Part shown: piece by piece, positions 63,500 through 64,000 of the stretch
How positions within the stretch are numbered: the first letter of the stretch is position 1
Layout of the letters: every line of letters starts with the position of its first letter
Assembly (NCBI GenBank): GCA_014155875.1
Contig: JACEFZ010013233.1
Span: 104,501-168,500, forward strand
DNA length: 64,000 nucleotides
DNA from: Cepaea nemoralis
Lineage: Eukaryota; Mollusca; Gastropoda; Stylommatophora; Helicidae
Direction of reading: 5' to 3'
Notes under the pieces: model-generated
What the model was told of the DNA's origin: nothing
Seen by the model: the letters and a program-made list of their open reading frames with translations, nothing else
Databases searched by the model: none
Position numbers and translations under genes: made by a program

Positions 63500-64000
63500 A
63501 ATACAGAACAGTCAAATGTATGAAAACTAGGAGTTAACCAAAGGTGAAAAGGCCAAAATATGAAATGTCTCGGCCAAATTTATGAAAAGTATGACAATAT
63601 GATTACCAAATGGGAAGAGACTTTCAAGCAAATTTATAAATATTTCAACTAAACTTATAAAAACTAGGAAAATTTGTCAACCAAAAGGGAAAAGGTCAAC
63701 CAAATACTGAAATATCTCAACCAAAACTTATAAAAATATCATCAATTCTTATAAAAAATAGAAAAAATGCGTCAGACAAATCGAAAAAACGTTGGCCAAA
63801 TACAGATATATCTCGAACAAACTTATAAAAAGATAGGAAAAAATATTACCCAACACAACTAAAATGTTGACCAAAGTTATAAATAGCACATCCAAACTTA
63901 TGAACAGTAGGAAACTTTGTTAACCTTATAAAAAATAGGAATATTTGTCAAATAAAGTGAACCAAGTAAAGACATATTTTCAATCAAACTTATAAACGTG
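63500..64000 (+). repeat. Degenerate A-rich minisatellite
   Basis: Poorly conserved units of about 90-170 bp share A(C/G)TAGGA(A/G), (G)TCAACCAAA, GAAATATCTC(A/G)(A/G)CCAAA and AACTTATAAAAA. Examples start near 63527, 63664, 63832 and 63909. The repeat runs to the window end and probably continues beyond. Confidence 0.75.

Overview
This is non-coding-rich animal DNA dominated by satellite DNA. A TATA-box promoter in front of a C2H2 zinc-finger gene, a decayed non-LTR retrotransposon, long minisatellites and no bacterial gene organisation all point to a metazoan, probably an invertebrate such as an arthropod. I cannot name the species. About 48 of the 64 kb is one tandem repeat with a 402-bp monomer.

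Layout. (1) 1-9254: 23 forward monomers of an older, variable subfamily. Distinctive variants recur together, which indicates a higher-order repeat. (2) 9255-21030: 29 almost identical forward monomers of a second subfamily, ending in a broken monomer. (3) 21031-24556: a patchwork of short satellite fragments, still in array order, separated by unrelated sequence, with one tRNA-like piece. (4) 24557-30441: a giant imperfect palindrome with arms of about 2.9 kb around a 20-bp loop. It carries a (GGA)n tract at one outer end, (TCC)n at the other, and smaller inverted modules nested in each arm. (5) 30442-32133: transposon-like tail repeats and a LINE reverse-transcriptase relic on the minus strand whose catalytic middle is deleted. 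(6) 32134-32879: two forward satellite monomers. (7) 32880-59433: about 66 monomers in the opposite orientation. A 31-monomer core matches the forward homogeneous array wherever compared, and it is bracketed by variable flanks, one with a rough alternating (dimer-like) pattern. (8) 59434-62010: G/T-rich minisatellites, then a C/A-rich one. (9) 62011-63500: the only convincing gene, a two-finger C2H2 protein with a TATA promoter, a leader containing three tandem 73-76 bp repeats and a small overlapping upstream ORF. (10) 63500-64000: a degenerate A-rich minisatellite.

The locus as a whole is a satellite domain in which two long arrays face each other across an 11-kb island containing a palindrome. 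The homogeneous cores and divergent edges fit unequal exchange and gene conversion. The breaks at both orientation changes lie at the same place in the monomer, a GGAT/ATCC tetramer. Some of the structure (the palindrome, the patchwork, exact repeat counts) could be a long-read assembly artefact and should be tested against raw reads. The repeating 80-codon open frames inside the satellite have no in-frame ATG start and are not treated as genes.
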